From Erythrobacteraceae bacterium (GTDB lineage Bacteria > Pseudomonadota > Alphaproteobacteria > Sphingomonadales > Sphingomonadaceae): a DNA stretch of 42,402 nucleotides. Below the pieces are notes generated by a model that saw only the letters and a list, made by a program, of their open reading frames with translations, was not told the DNA's origin and ran no database searches. Below, piece after piece: positions 30,131 through 40,055 of the stretch; positions within the stretch are counted from its first letter, which is position 1, and each line of letters starts with the position of its first letter. Position numbers and translations under genes: made by a program. The stretch lies in NCBI GenBank assembly GCA_027486035.1, contig JAIXPX010000007.1:1-42402 (forward strand). The letters are read 5' to 3'.

Positions 30131-31395
30131 GTCGATACCTCTCTATTGAGTTCCTGCGGCTCGAAGCTGCGGGCGCGGCGCAGTTCGGGGAAGTACCACG
30201 CCCAGACCAGTGTGACGACTATCGCACCCGCGCCGCCGAATACAACCGCGCCGACAGCGCCCAGCAACGCCGCCGCGAGCCCGGACTGCATCTCGCCAAG
30301 CTCGTTGGAGGCGGAGATGGCGAGGCCCGAAATCGACGACACCCGACCGCGCTTGTCGTCCGGGGTGAAAAGCTGGACGAGCGAACTCCTGATGAAGACC
30401 GAGATCATGTCGACAGCGCCCATTGCGGCAAGGATGATCAGCGACAGCATCAGGCTTCGCGATACGGCAAAGAGGATCGTCAGCCCGCCAAAGGCGGCAA
30501 CGGCCAAGAGCATCTTCAGGCCGACCTCGCGCTCCAGCGGGCGGAACGAGAGCCACAGCGCGACACTCGCTGCGCCCAGCGCCGGAGCCGCCCGCATCAA
30601 TCCCAGCCCCTCGGGCCCGACAAACAGGATATCGCGCGCGAAGACCGGCAAGAGCGCCGTCGCCCCAGCCAGGAGCACAGCAAAAAGATCAAGGGTGATG
30701 CAGCCGAGCAGGAAGCGTTCCCGCCAGACATAGGCCATCCCGTCGATGATTTGCCGAAGGGGCTTCAATGGCACGCCATCGTGCCTGGCGCGGACCGGGC
30801 GGACGGTCAGGATCAGCAGCATCGAACTTCCCAGAAGCCCTGCCGAGATGGCGTGGGGAAGCCATTCGCTCTGCGCGAAGACGAGTCCGCCAATGGCTGG
30901 CCCAGCCACGCTAGCGGATTGCCAGGCGATCGATGACAGGGCGATGGCACGTGGCAGCAGGGCAGGGGGCACGATGTTCGGCGCAATCGCGCTCATCGAC
31001 GGCCCGACGAAGACCCGGGCTGCACCATGGGCGGCGGCGAGGACGAACAGAAACGGGAGGCTGAGTGCATCGGCCCAGGTCGCCGCCGCAAGCACCACCG
31101 CCACACAAGCGTCGATGCCGTTTGCAAAGGCGGCGACATGGCGGCGATCAAACCGATCGGCGGCGAGACCCGCGACCGGTGTCAGCAGAAACAGCGGAAT
31201 GAATTGCGCCAGGCCGAGCAACCCGAGCTCGAACGAGGCCTCGGCAACGCTCATCCCGTAATCGTCGCGCGCGACGGCATAGAGCTGATAGCCCAGCAGC
31301 ACCACCATCGACATGGTCGCGAACACGGCCATGAAGCGGGCAAGCCAGTAGCGCCGATAGTCACCAATGCGCAGAGGTGAAGAAGGTCCAGTCAC
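30127..31395 (-). CDS. MFS transporter
   Basis: A 422-residue major facilitator with about twelve membrane segments. It resembles the group that includes the enterobactin exporter Ent[43 protein letters not shown] and [26 protein letters not shown]. The start codon is GTG (31395). The cargo is not readable. Coupling to cysK raises export or import of a cysteine-related compound as a possibility, but this is only context. Confidence 0.88.
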   Translation of the reverse strand: MTGPSSPLRIGDYRRYWLARFMAVFATMSMVVLLGYQLYAVARDDYGMSVAEASFELGLLGLAQFIPLFLLTPVAGLAADRFDRRHVAAFANGIDACVAVVLAAATWADALSLPFLFVLAAAHGAARVFVGPSMSAIAPNIVPPALLPRAIALSSIAWQSASVAGPAIGGLVFAQSEWLPHAISAGLLGSSMLLILTVRPVRARHDGVPLKPLRQIIDGMAYVWRERFLLGCITLDLFAVLLAGATALLPVFARDILFVGPEGLGLMRAAPALGAASVALWLSFRPLEREVGLKMLLAVAAFGGLTILFAVSRSLMLSLIILAAMGAVDMISVFIRSSLVQLFTPDDKRGRVSSISGLAISASNELGEMQSGLAAALLGAVGAVVFGGAGAIVVTLVWAWYFPELRRARSFEPQELNREVST

Positions 31396-31482
31396 GAACG
31401 CGCCATGGCAGGCGTTTTGCCGGCTGCCAAGGAGGCGAAACTATTCGGGGCGGCAGGCTGGCTTTGCAGCCTCTTGCCTCAA

Positions 31483-31821
31483 TCAGCGGGGGCGGCGCAG
31501 GCGGGGGTTGGGCTGGATATGGTCGATCATCGCATTGAAATCATCGAGGCGGAGGATCCGCTCGAACTGGAATCCCGCGCGTGATTCATGGATCCAGATC
31601 ACATAGGCCTCGATCCGGCCAACTACCGGGAGCCGGATGATGATGCGGTCGCCGCGCTTCAGTCTATCGGCGTCATCGACCATGAAGCCGTGGGCAGACA
31701 GGTTGCACACATGCAGATGCAGATCGCCGTGAACGAAATGCTCCACGATCGCGGGAAAATCGACCGGGTGACGCGCGGCGCGGCGCAGCTCGGTTACGCT
31801 GAGATTGGCTCCAACCACCAC
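31483..31821 (-). CDS. PilZ-domain protein, probable c-di-GMP receptor
   Basis: A 112-residue single-domain PilZ protein. The N-terminal RRAARHPVD gives the RxxxR binding motif, and NLSAHGF stands for the second motif, usually (D/N)xSxxG; here H replaces the residue before G. It continues with GDRIIIRLPVVGRIEAYVIW and AGFQFE. The GTG start at 31821 is supported by AAGGA about 9 nt upstream. Binding c-di-GMP would change its conformation to signal a partner. It stands alone, 91 bp before tyrS and downstream of it on the same strand. Confidence 0.85.
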   Translation of the reverse strand: MVVGANLSVTELRRAARHPVDFPAIVEHFVHGDLHLHVCNLSAHGFMVDDADRLKRGDRIIIRLPVVGRIEAYVIWIHESRAGFQFERILRLDDFNAMIDHIQPNPRLRRPR

Positions 31822-31913
31822 GATTTGCGGTCCTTCCCGTCCGGCTGTGTGACGGCGGAGGATTGATCGATAAAGGCTGCTAATTGGTAAAGGGGTGACA
31901 AGCCCGCAAGATT

Positions 31914-33143
31914 TTACCGCCGGACGAGGGCGTGCTTTTTCTTGCCGAGACTGAGGCGGAGCGTCTGACCCTCCTGAGGCAGGACGAGCTGCGCCGGATC
32001 GCTCACGCTCTCGCCCTCCAGCTTGACGGCCCCCTCGGCAAGCTTGCGCTTGGCCTCGCCGTTTGACGCCGTAAGGCCGAGCTCGGTCAGCAGCCCAGCC
32101 AGTCGCATTCCATCGGCACCTGTATGGATGGTCGGCAGATCATCACCCGCGCCTGATCCGGCAAAGGTCTCGCGCGCGGTCGCCTCGGCGCGCAGAGCCG
32201 CTTCCTCGTCGCGCACCAGCTTGGTCACTTCGTTGGCGAGCACGATTTTGGCAGCGTTGATCTCGGCACCCTCGAGGGCCTCGAGCCGGGCGATCTCGTC
32301 AAGCGGAAGGTCGGTGAACAGGCGCAGGAAGCGGCCCACATCGGCGTCGTCGACATTGCGCCAGAATTGCCAGAAATCGTACGCCGGAAGCTGGTCCTCG
32401 TTGAGCCACACCGCACCTGCGGCGGTCTTGCCCATCTTGGCGCCGCTCGCGGTGGTCAGCAGGGGGGTGGTGAGGCCGAACAGCTCGGTTCCGTCCATGC
32501 GCCGGCCGAGTTCGATCCCGTTGACGATATTGCCCCACTGGTCCGAGCCGCCCATCTGCAAGCGCACGCCAAGCTCGCGGGACAAGTGCCTGAAATCGTA
32601 ACCTTGCAGGATCATGTAATTGAATTCGAGGAAGGTCATCGGCTGCTCGCGTTCGAGCCGCAGCTTCACCGAATCGAAGGTCAGCATCCGGTTGACGGTG
32701 AAATGCGTGCCGACCTCCTGGAGGAGCTGGATATAGCCCAGCTGGCCGAGCCAGTCGTGGTTGTTCACCATCACCGCATCGGTCGGGCCGTCACCGAAGG
32801 TGAGGAGCTTGTCGAAAACGGTAAAGATCGAGCGGATATTCGCCTCGATCGTCTCGTCGGTGAGCATCTTGCGGCTCTCGTCGCGGCCCGTCGGATCGCC
32901 GATGCGGGTCGTGCCGCCGCCCATGACCACCACCGGTTTGTGGCCCGCTTGCTGAAGGCGGCGCAGCATCATGATCTGCACGAGGCTGCCGATATGGAGC
33001 GAGGGCGCGGTTGCGTCGAAGCCGATATAGCCCGGCACCACCTGCTTGGCGGCAAGGGCGTCAAGCCCGGCCGCGTCGGTCAGCTGGTGGATGTAGCCTC
33101 GCTCGTCGAGCAGGCGCAGGAGGGCGGATTCGTAGGTGCTCAT
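31914..33143 (-). CDS. tyrS: Tyrosyl-tRNA synthetase
   Basis: Class I synthetase of 409 residues. HIGS is at 50-53 (APSLHIGSL), the KMSKS loop reads KMGKT from K236, and a C-terminal S4 RNA-binding domain covers about residues 345-405 ([16 protein letters not shown]). [16 protein letters not shown] and [11 protein letters not shown] are further TyrRS hallmarks. Start at ATG 33143. It diverges from the DOMON-like gene with 77 bp between them. Confidence 0.97.
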   Translation of the reverse strand: MSTYESALLRLLDERGYIHQLTDAAGLDALAAKQVVPGYIGFDATAPSLHIGSLVQIMMLRRLQQAGHKPVVVMGGGTTRIGDPTGRDESRKMLTDETIEANIRSIFTVFDKLLTFGDGPTDAVMVNNHDWLGQLGYIQLLQEVGTHFTVNRMLTFDSVKLRLEREQPMTFLEFNYMILQGYDFRHLSRELGVRLQMGGSDQWGNIVNGIELGRRMDGTELFGLTTPLLTTASGAKMGKTAAGAVWLNEDQLPAYDFWQFWRNVDDADVGRFLRLFTDLPLDEIARLEALEGAEINAAKIVLANEVTKLVRDEEAALRAEATARETFAGSGAGDDLPTIHTGADGMRLAGLLTELGLTASNGEAKRKLAEGAVKLEGESVSDPAQLVLPQEGQTLRLSLGKKKHALVRR

Positions 33144-33220
33144 GGCTCGCGCCCCTATCAGGCAGGCTGCGCGACGGGAAGTGGCTTGCCGACGGCGGAG
33201 GGAGGGGGCAGACAGGAGCG

Positions 33221-33736
33221 ATGCACCCGCTGATGCTCCATGTCGCCTGCGACCTCGGCCCGATCCGCGCCGTCACCGCCTCTGTTGCGGCCACGCCCGA
33301 GGGCTGCCAGGCCGAGTTCCGGCTCGACGGACAGGTGCAAGGGATCGTCATCCCCGCGGCAACGACCCCAGCCCGATGCGACAACTTGTGGCAGACGACC
33401 TGCTTCGAAATCTTCTGGCAGCCGCTCGGGGGCACCGGCTATCGCGAATTCAACCTGTCACCCTCCGGACAATGGGCCGCCTACGACTTCGACTCCTTCC
33501 GCACCGGTATGCGTGATGCACCGGCCGAGGCCATCAGCATCGCCTGCTCGCATCACGCGGGCGGGCTGGTGCTTACCGCAAGCATCGCGGCGGACCTGCC
33601 CGATCCGGCACAAGTCGCCCTCAATGCGATCATCGAGCACGCCGACGGCACGAAGCAGTATTGGGCGCTGGCCTTCCCGCCCGGAAGGCCCGAGTTCCAT
33701 TCCGAGGCCAACCGGGCGCTGATCGTCGAGCGCTAG
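33221..33736 (+). CDS. DOMON-like domain protein
   Basis: A 171-residue protein that I recognise as the DOMON-like family common in sphingomonads. It is beta-rich with no signal peptide. Recognisable parts are [32 protein letters not shown] and the closing [16 protein letters not shown] folds bind heme or sugars, but no ligand residues can be assigned here. The start at 33221 has AGGAG 3-8 nt upstream; a longer frame upstream is antisense to tyrS. Its stop codon interlocks with that of tspO in CTAG. Confidence 0.8.
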   Translation: MHPLMLHVACDLGPIRAVTASVAATPEGCQAEFRLDGQVQGIVIPAATTPARCDNLWQTTCFEIFWQPLGGTGYREFNLSPSGQWAAYDFDSFRTGMRDAPAEAISIACSHHAGGLVLTASIAADLPDPAQVALNAIIEHADGTKQYWALAFPPGRPEFHSEANRALIVER

Positions 33737-34233
33737 ACGGCTGCGGCCCGCCCGAACGGCCGATTGAGCTGGACGATCTTCCAGTTGAGCACGAGGGCGA
33801 AGCTTACCCAAACGAGGTAGGGCACGTTGAGCCATCCGGCGAAGCTGTTGCCAGTGTTTCGCGGCAGCAGCACGACGAGGCCGAGCACTGAAAGCCACAG
33901 GACAATGTTTTCGCCCAAAGCCCAGTCGGGGCGCTTGAACTTGAAGAACAGCGGCGACCACGCGAAGTGCAGGGCGAAATTGACGCCGAACAGCCCCCAG
34001 ACATGCGCGAGCCCCTCGGGCGTGGGCGCTTGCGTAAGGCCGATGTAGAAACTCCACCCCGAAAGGCCGAGAATCACGGTCCATGCCGGACCGAACAGCC
34101 AGTCAGGCGGCTGCCAGGCGGGCTTTTTCAACTGGCGATACCAGGGGCCGATCTCCGTCAGCGTGCCGCCAGCGCCGCCGAGGATGATCGCCCATCCGGC
34201 TGCGACGAAAATCGAGGTCCATGTGTCATCCAT
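33733..34233 (-). CDS. tspO: TspO/MBR family tryptophan-rich sensory protein
   Basis: Five-helix membrane protein binding tetrapyrroles; in photosynthetic alphaproteobacteria it modulates pigment gene expression. The 166-residue product has WYRQLKKPAWQPPDWLFGPAW in the first loop, LHFAWSPLFF in the middle and VPYLVWVSFALVLNW near the end, all typical. The start at 34233 (MDDTWTS) is chosen over a longer frame that would overlap the namZ leader. It converges on the DOMON-like gene. Confidence 0.95.
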   Translation of the reverse strand: MDDTWTSIFVAAGWAIILGGAGGTLTEIGPWYRQLKKPAWQPPDWLFGPAWTVILGLSGWSFYIGLTQAPTPEGLAHVWGLFGVNFALHFAWSPLFFKFKRPDWALGENIVLWLSVLGLVVLLPRNTGNSFAGWLNVPYLVWVSFALVLNWKIVQLNRPFGRAAAV

Positions 34234-34325
34234 GATGACGCAACCCTTCGGCGCTGGTGAATGTTCCCCAAGCAGCGCCTGCAAATGAATTGCCTTTGGC
34301 GCGGCGCTGATCCAACGCTTCACCC

Positions 34326-35525
34326 ATGAAGAACGGCATCGACCGGCTGCTCGCCGACCCCGAACTCCTCCGCCAGTTGAAAGGCCGCCGTGTTGCGCTG
34401 GTCGCGCACCCGGCGAGTGTCACGGAAGACCTCGCGCACAGCCTTGATGCACTGTTTGCGGCAGGGGTGCAGATCAACAGCGCCTTCGGCCCGCAGCACG
34501 GGCTCAAGGGCGACAAGCAGGACAACATGGTCGAAACCGCGGATGAGATGGATCCGCGCTACGGCATCCCGGTCTTCTCGCTCTATGGCGAAGTGCGCCG
34601 GCCGACGGGCCAGATGATGTCGAGTGCGGACGTCTTCCTGTTCGATCTCCAGGACCTCGGCTGCCGGATCTACACCTTCGTCACAACGCTGCTCTACCTT
34701 CTCGAGGAAGCGGCTAGGCTAGGCAAAGAGGTTTGGGTGCTCGACCGGCCCAACCCTGCGGGACGCCCCGTCGAGGGCACATTGTTGGTGCCGGGCCAGG
34801 AAAGCTTCGTCGGCGCCGCCCCGATGCCGATGCGCCACGGCTTGACGATGGGCGAGATGGGGCACTGGTTCATCGCGCATTTCGGGCTCGACGTCGCCTA
34901 CAAGGTCGTGGCGATGGAGGGTTGGCGTCCGGACGACAGTGACGGCTTCGGCTGGCCAACGTCACGCCTCTGGATCAACCCTTCGCCCAATGCCGCCAAT
35001 ATCAACATGGCCCGCTCCTATGCCGGCACGGTGATGCTGGAGGGGACGACGCTTTCGGAAGGGCGGGGCACGACCAGGCCGCTCGAAGTGCTCTTCGGCG
35101 CGCCCGATATCGACGCGAGCGGCGTGCTCAAGGTCATGAACAAGCTCGCGCCCGAGTGGCTCGCTGGCTGCGCCATCCGCGAATGCTGGTTCGAACCAAC
35201 CTTCCACAAGCATGCAGGTAAGCTGTGCAATGCGCTGATGATCCATGCCGAAGGCCGGTTCTACGAGCACCACGCCTTCCGCCCATGGCGGATGCAGGCG
35301 CTCGCGTTCAAGGCGATCCGGCTGCTTTACCCTGATTACCCGCTGTGGCGCGATTTCCCCTACGAATACGAGCTCACACGCCTTGCGATCGACGTCATCA
35401 ACGGCGGACCGTCCTTGCGCGAGTGGGTTGATGATCCGGCCGCAACGCCCCACGATCTGGACGGGATGGCCGCGCTCGACGAGGCCGCATGGGTTGCCGA
35501 GGTTCGCGGGCACCTGCTTTACTGA
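34326..35525 (+). CDS. namZ: NamZ-like exo-beta-N-acetylmuramidase (DUF1343)
   Basis: DUF1343/NamZ family, in which characterised members release MurNAc from the non-reducing end of peptidoglycan fragments. The 399-residue product has RVALVAHPASVT, SAFGPQHGLKGDKQDNM, VFLFDLQDLGCRIYTFVTTL, VLDRPNPAGR and LEGTTLSEGRGTTRPLEVLF, all strong family blocks. There is no signal peptide, so cytosolic action on imported muropeptides is likely. The cupin gene follows after 27 bp and an MFS transporter after that, so a sugar-recycling role for the unit is possible. Confidence 0.92.
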   Translation: MKNGIDRLLADPELLRQLKGRRVALVAHPASVTEDLAHSLDALFAAGVQINSAFGPQHGLKGDKQDNMVETADEMDPRYGIPVFSLYGEVRRPTGQMMSSADVFLFDLQDLGCRIYTFVTTLLYLLEEAARLGKEVWVLDRPNPAGRPVEGTLLVPGQESFVGAAPMPMRHGLTMGEMGHWFIAHFGLDVAYKVVAMEGWRPDDSDGFGWPTSRLWINPSPNAANINMARSYAGTVMLEGTTLSEGRGTTRPLEVLFGAPDIDASGVLKVMNKLAPEWLAGCAIRECWFEPTFHKHAGKLCNALMIHAEGRFYEHHAFRPWRMQALAFKAIRLLYPDYPLWRDFPYEYELTRLAIDVINGGPSLREWVDDPAATPHDLDGMAALDEAAWVAEVRGHLLY

Positions 35526-35552
35526 CGCCGCATCACGCGGGAGGGATCATAA

Positions 35553-36593
35553 ATGGACATCGGCGCTTTCGACCTTGCGACCCTGCTCGCGCCATTCGAC
35601 GAGCAGCGGTTCTGGGACGAGCATTTCGGCAAAAGGCCGCTCCATGTGCCCCATGCAGCCGGAGGCTTCGACAAGGCCGGTCTGATGAGCCTGGCGCGGC
35701 TTTCTGAGCTGCTCGGGGAGCCTGCACGCTGGGCACAGAACGCCGTCAAGCTCGTCATAAACGGGCGCGGTGTCGATCCGGCGCATTTCACCGTCAGCCG
35801 CGAATTCGCCCAAGGAAATCTGGCGCGCCCCGATCCTGCGTTGATCGAGACGCTGATGGCCGTGGGCGCGAGCCTCGTCATTGATGGCATGGAGGACCAG
35901 AGCGCCGACCTCAGGCAGATGTGCCGCGTTCTGGGCGAAAGCTTCGTCGCCAAGGCGACTGTCAATCTCTATGCATCACGTCGCGGCGTCCAGGCCTTTT
36001 CGAGCCACTGCGACCCGCACGAGGTGTTTGCGATCCATTGCGAGGGCGAGAAGGTCTGGCGCATCTACGAGGGCGTCGAGGACGCGCCTGTCGAGGCAAC
36101 CGTTCAGCGCGATGCCGATTACATCGAGCGTAAGAAGGGCCGGGTGGTGATGGAGGTCACGATGCGGCCCGGCGACCTTCTCTACATTCCGCGCGGGCAT
36201 TACCATGATGCGCTCGCATCGAGCGAACGTTCACTGCATCTCACCTTCGGCGTCCAGCCCCTATATGGCATTGCGGTGCTGGATCTGCTGCGCGAGATGG
36301 CATTCGATGACCGGGTGATGCGCGAATATCTTCCGCCGGCACGCAATTCTGCGGCCTTGCAGCGGCAGCTCTCTGTGGTCGAGCAGCCGCTCACTGGATC
36401 GGTTCTGGTGATCGGCAACCACCGCCTGCTTGCGGGTCTCATCAGCGACGCAGCGCGCTGGGCCTTTGCGCAGCCAAGCTTCTCCTGGCCGCAGCTCGCC
36501 GCGCGCTTCTGCCATCATCCGGCCGCGGAGCGCGAAGCCTTTCTTGCCGAAGCCCTGGCGCGTGGCGCTTTCGAACGCAGGTCCATGGCATGA
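35553..36593 (+). CDS. JmjC/cupin-type oxygenase (RoxA-like)
   Basis: A 346-residue cupin_4/JmjC protein related to ribosomal oxygenases that hydroxylate an arginine or histidine of ribosomal proteins. Metal ligands are visible: H152 and D154 in SSHCDPHEVF and a later His in RGHYHDA (216/218). LLYIPRGHYHDALAS is a typical barrel strand. The C-terminal winged-helix-like portion supports the RoxA type. Target unknown. It is 27 bp after namZ, and its stop overlaps the MFS start (ATGA). Confidence 0.82.
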   Translation: MDIGAFDLATLLAPFDEQRFWDEHFGKRPLHVPHAAGGFDKAGLMSLARLSELLGEPARWAQNAVKLVINGRGVDPAHFTVSREFAQGNLARPDPALIETLMAVGASLVIDGMEDQSADLRQMCRVLGESFVAKATVNLYASRRGVQAFSSHCDPHEVFAIHCEGEKVWRIYEGVEDAPVEATVQRDADYIERKKGRVVMEVTMRPGDLLYIPRGHYHDALASSERSLHLTFGVQPLYGIAVLDLLREMAFDDRVMREYLPPARNSAALQRQLSVVEQPLTGSVLVIGNHRLLAGLISDAARWAFAQPSFSWPQLAARFCHHPAAEREAFLAEALARGAFERRSMA

Positions 36594-37894
36594 GCGTGGA
36601 AGCGGGCATGTCAACCGGCGCCCTCCAGCGCACGAAAGGGGTCAGGCTTACCTTGTGGATCCTGCTCGTCGTCTACGTTTTCAATTTCATCGACCGCCAG
36701 ATCGTCAACATCCTCGCTGAGCCGATCGCACGCGATCTGGAGCTGTCCGACACCCAGATCGGGCTGATGACGGGCCTTGCCTTCGCACTGTTCTATACCG
36801 TTCTCGGCATTCCGATTGCACGCTTCGCCGACCGGCCGACGACAAGCCGCCCGCGCCTTATTGCCGTGGCACTTGGGGTTTGGTCTGCCATGACCGCGCT
36901 GTGCGGTTTGGCGCAGAACTTCTGGCAGCTGCTGCTGGCGCGTATCGGCGTGGGCGTGGGGGAGGCGGGGTGCACGCCACCCGCGCACTCGCTGATCAGC
37001 GACATGGTGGCGCCCGAAAAGCGCGCCTCGGCGCTCGCCTTCTATTCGCTCGGTATACCGGTGGGGACTCTGCTCGGCATGGTGATCGGGGGAACGCTGG
37101 CAGATATGGTGGGCTGGCGCGAGGCCTTCGTGGTGGTAGGGCTGCCCGGCGTCGCGCTGGCACTGGTGGTGTGGTTCGTCCTCAAGGACCCGCGCCGCGC
37201 CGACGCTGCGGCACAGCTTCGCGCCATGTCCTCCGCGCCCGCGCTGCCCTTGCGGCAGGCGCTGGCCGAGGTGATGGGTTCGCGCGCCTATCTGCTGCTG
37301 CTGTTTGCAGGGTCGGCCGCCGCCTTCCTCGCCTATGGCAAGACCACCTGGACGACGATCTTCTTCCAGCGCACCCACGCCATGACCCCGGGCGAGGTGG
37401 GGCTGTGGTTCGGGCTGATCAGCGGGATCGGCGGAGCCTTGGGCACCTGGCTCGGCGGCTACCTTGCCGACCGCTTCGGCGCGAGGAGCCGCCGCCATGT
37501 GCTGACCGCTCCGGCCGTGGGCATGACCCTGTCGATCCCGCTCGCCATCGCCGCCTATCACGCGCCAAGCTGGCCGCTGGCGCTGGTGCTGCTGTTCGGG
37601 CCGCAGGTGTTCAACTCGCTCTATTACGGCCCGACCTATTCCGCCGCACAAGGTCTGGTGCCGCTGCGGGCGAGGGCGATTGCGGCGGCGTGCCTGCTGT
37701 TTTTCCAGAACCTCATCGGCCTTGGCCTCGGCCCGCTATTCTTCGGGATGCTGTCAGACTGGCTGCGCCCCGCATTCGGCGCGGATTCGGTGCGCTACGT
37801 GCTTTACGGCGCGGCGGTGCTGGGGCTGGTGCCGGCGTACTTTTTCTGGCGCTGCAGCCTGCACTTGGACGCAGAGCTGGACCGGAAGGGCTAG
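36590..37894 (+). CDS. MFS transporter (Spinster-like)
   Basis: A 434-residue major facilitator with about twelve membrane segments. Hallmarks include VVYVFNFIDRQIVNILAEPI, the loop GIPIARFADRPTTSRP (motif A region) and GVGVGEAGCTPPAHSLISDM, the last typical of the spinster-like group of bacterial MFS proteins. The start at 36590 overlaps the cupin gene by 4 bp; an alternative Met lies six codons further. Substrate unknown; its operon mates suggest a sugar or muropeptide fragment, but that is inference. Its stop interlocks with that of the DUF817 gene. Confidence 0.88.
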   Translation: MSVEAGMSTGALQRTKGVRLTLWILLVVYVFNFIDRQIVNILAEPIARDLELSDTQIGLMTGLAFALFYTVLGIPIARFADRPTTSRPRLIAVALGVWSAMTALCGLAQNFWQLLLARIGVGVGEAGCTPPAHSLISDMVAPEKRASALAFYSLGIPVGTLLGMVIGGTLADMVGWREAFVVVGLPGVALALVVWFVLKDPRRADAAAQLRAMSSAPALPLRQALAEVMGSRAYLLLLFAGSAAAFLAYGKTTWTTIFFQRTHAMTPGEVGLWFGLISGIGGALGTWLGGYLADRFGARSRRHVLTAPAVGMTLSIPLAIAAYHAPSWPLALVLLFGPQVFNSLYYGPTYSAAQGLVPLRARAIAAACLLFFQNLIGLGLGPLFFGMLSDWLRPAFGADSVRYVLYGAAVLGLVPAYFFWRCSLHLDAELDRKG

Positions 37895-38739
37895 TCGGAC
37901 TCCCTAACCGGCTGCACCAGCGTCACCAGCACGAAGCTGATCAGCATCAGCAGATACCAGCTACCATATTTGGCGAGGCTGACCATCTTCCACTGCTTCT
38001 CCTGTCCGGGATAGTTCCAGACATTGGCGAAGGTGGCGATGTTCTCGGCAAACCAGATGAACAGCGCGACGAGGCCGAAGCCGACCAAGAGCGGCATCCA
38101 GCGATGGACGCGCCAGTTGCGGAAGTGGACACGGGTGCGCCAGAAGATCGCGGCCGTGGCGGCAAACAGGCCCCATCGGATGTCGATAGTGTAATGGTGG
38201 GTGAAGAAGTTGACATAGATCGCCGCCGCCAATGCCCATGTCATCCAAGCGGGCGGATAGGCGGTGAAGCGGAAGTCGAAGGTCCGCCACACCCGCGCGA
38301 TGTAACTCCCCACCGCCGCATACATGAACCCCGAAAACAGCGGCACCGCGCCGATATGGAGCACGCTCGCCTCGGGATAGGTCCATGATCCGGCCTGCGT
38401 CTTGAACAGCTCCATCACCGTGCCGACGACGTGGAAAATGAGGATCACCCGCGCCTCGCGCCATGTCTCGAGCGGGAAGGCCAGCATTCCCGCCTGAATG
38501 GCGATGGCGGCGAGGGTCAGGAAGTCATAGCGGTGAAGCGGCGCGCTGTCGGGATAGAAAAGGTGCGTCCCCAGCAGCAGGGCCAGGAGCAAGCCGCCGA
38601 ACAGGCAGGCCCAGCCTTGCTTGAACCCGAACAGTAGGAACTCATAGAGCCACAGCCGCCATCCCGTGCCGGGATCGAAGGCTTCGAGCCTGTGGCGGAC
38701 GGCTTCAAAGCGGGTGTGGCGGGTCTCAGGTGAGTACAA
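37891..38739 (-). CDS. DUF817 family membrane protein
   Basis: A 282-residue integral membrane protein of DUF817, with about seven hydrophobic segments and the conserved stretches FGFKQGWACLFGG, VVGTVMELFKTQAGSWTYPE and FIWFAENIATFANVWNYP. Function unknown; polar and aromatic residues within helices are compatible with an enzyme or carrier. The most upstream start in this frame is TTG at 38739, directly after the VWA gene's TGA. No nearby ATG gives a full-length protein, so TTG is used. Confidence 0.85.
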   Translation of the reverse strand: MYSPETRHTRFEAVRHRLEAFDPGTGWRLWLYEFLLFGFKQGWACLFGGLLLALLLGTHLFYPDSAPLHRYDFLTLAAIAIQAGMLAFPLETWREARVILIFHVVGTVMELFKTQAGSWTYPEASVLHIGAVPLFSGFMYAAVGSYIARVWRTFDFRFTAYPPAWMTWALAAAIYVNFFTHHYTIDIRWGLFAATAAIFWRTRVHFRNWRVHRWMPLLVGFGLVALFIWFAENIATFANVWNYPGQEKQWKMVSLAKYGSWYLLMLISFVLVTLVQPVRESD

Positions 38740-39924
38740 TCAAGCCCCGTGCTTCCGGCTCAGCTCCCGCATCGCGTCATCCAGCCCTTCGAGCGTCAGC
38801 GGATACATCCGGTCGCCCATCAGCTGCTTGATCATCTTGGTCGACTGCGAATAGCCCCACTGCTTCTCCGGCACGGGGTTGAGCCAAACGGTCGCGGGGT
38901 AGGTGTTGGCAACCCTTTGCAGCCACACCGCGCCCGCCTCCTCGTTCATGTGCTCGACCGAGCCGCCCGGATGGGTGATCTCGTAGGGGCTCATCGCCGC
39001 ATCGCCCACGAAGACGATCTTGTAATCGTGGCCGTATTTGTGGAGCACGTCCCAGGTCTTGGTGCGCTCCTGCCAGCGGCGCTTGTTGTCCTTCCATACG
39101 CCTTCGTAGAGGCAGTTGTGGAAGTAGAAGAATTCGAGGTTCTTGAACTCCGCCGTGGCGGCGCTGAACAGTTCTTCCACCAGCTTGATGAAGGGGTCCA
39201 TCGACCCGCCGACATCGAGGAACAGCAGCAGCTTGACGGCATTGCGCCGCTCGGGCCGCATGCGGATATCGAGCCAGCCCTGCTTCGCCGTGCCTTCGAT
39301 CGTGCCGGGGATATCCAGCTCGTCCGCCGCGCCTTCGCGGGCGAAGCGGCGCAGCCGCCGCAGCGCCATCTTGATGTTGCGGGTGCCGAGTTCCTTGGTG
39401 TTGTCGAGGTTCTTGAACTCGCGCTTTTCCCAGACCTTGATCGCGCGGCCGTGCTTGCTCTCGCCGCCGATCCGCACGCCTTCGGGATTGTAGCCGGAAT
39501 TGCCGAAGGGCGATGTGCCCCCGGTGCCGACCCACTTGTTGCCGCCCTGGTGGCGCTTTTCCTGTTCTTCGAGCCGCTTCTTGAGCGTCTCCATGATCTC
39601 GTCCCAATCGCCGAGGGACTTGATCTTCTCCATCTCCTCCGGGGAGAGGAACTTTTCGGCCACGGCCTTCAGCCAGTCTTCGGGAATGTCGACCGGGTTC
39701 TGGCCGTAATCGGTCATGATCCCCTTGAAGACCTTCTGGAACACCTGGTCAAAGCGGTCGAGCAGGCCTTCGTCCTTCACGAAGGTTGCGCGCGAGAGGT
39801 AGTAGAACGCCTCGGGCGTCTGCTCGATAACGTCCTTGTCGAGCGCCTCCAGCAAAGTGAGGTGCTCCTTGAAGGAGGCGCCGATCCCGGCGGCGCGAAG
39901 CTCGTCGACGAAATTGAAGAACAT
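38740..39924 (-). CDS. VWA-domain protein, CoxE-like partner of a MoxR ATPase
   Basis: A 394-residue protein of the CoxE-type von Willebrand A family that works with MoxR AAA+ ATPases to mature or remodel proteins. The MIDAS motif reads DVGGSMD (DxGxS instead of DxSxS), as I recall from this subgroup. Downstream are FYFHNCLYEGVWKD, FVGDAAMSPYEITHPGGS and HMNEEAGAVWLQR. The N-terminal half is helical. A MoxR-type ATPase ends at 42076 on the same strand, but a plus-strand chemoreceptor and a GFA gene lie between. Confidence 0.9.
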   Translation of the reverse strand: MFFNFVDELRAAGIGASFKEHLTLLEALDKDVIEQTPEAFYYLSRATFVKDEGLLDRFDQVFQKVFKGIMTDYGQNPVDIPEDWLKAVAEKFLSPEEMEKIKSLGDWDEIMETLKKRLEEQEKRHQGGNKWVGTGGTSPFGNSGYNPEGVRIGGESKHGRAIKVWEKREFKNLDNTKELGTRNIKMALRRLRRFAREGAADELDIPGTIEGTAKQGWLDIRMRPERRNAVKLLLFLDVGGSMDPFIKLVEELFSAATAEFKNLEFFYFHNCLYEGVWKDNKRRWQERTKTWDVLHKYGHDYKIVFVGDAAMSPYEITHPGGSVEHMNEEAGAVWLQRVANTYPATVWLNPVPEKQWGYSQSTKMIKQLMGDRMYPLTLEGLDDAMRELSRKHGA

Positions 39925-40055
39925 GGGAGCCTGCTTAACCCGCGCGCCGGAGCCTGACCAGTCCCCTTTCTTGGCAGTTCAGGGCGGGCACTTAACCCTT
40001 CGCTTACCATCCCGCCGCTAGGTTGCCCGCGCAACCACCAGGGGCCCTTGCCGAC

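Noticed and set aside
36611..37651. Minus-strand frame opposite the MFS gene
   Set aside because: The MFS protein is clear on the plus strand; the opposite frame is His/Gln/Arg-rich and has no recognisable domain.
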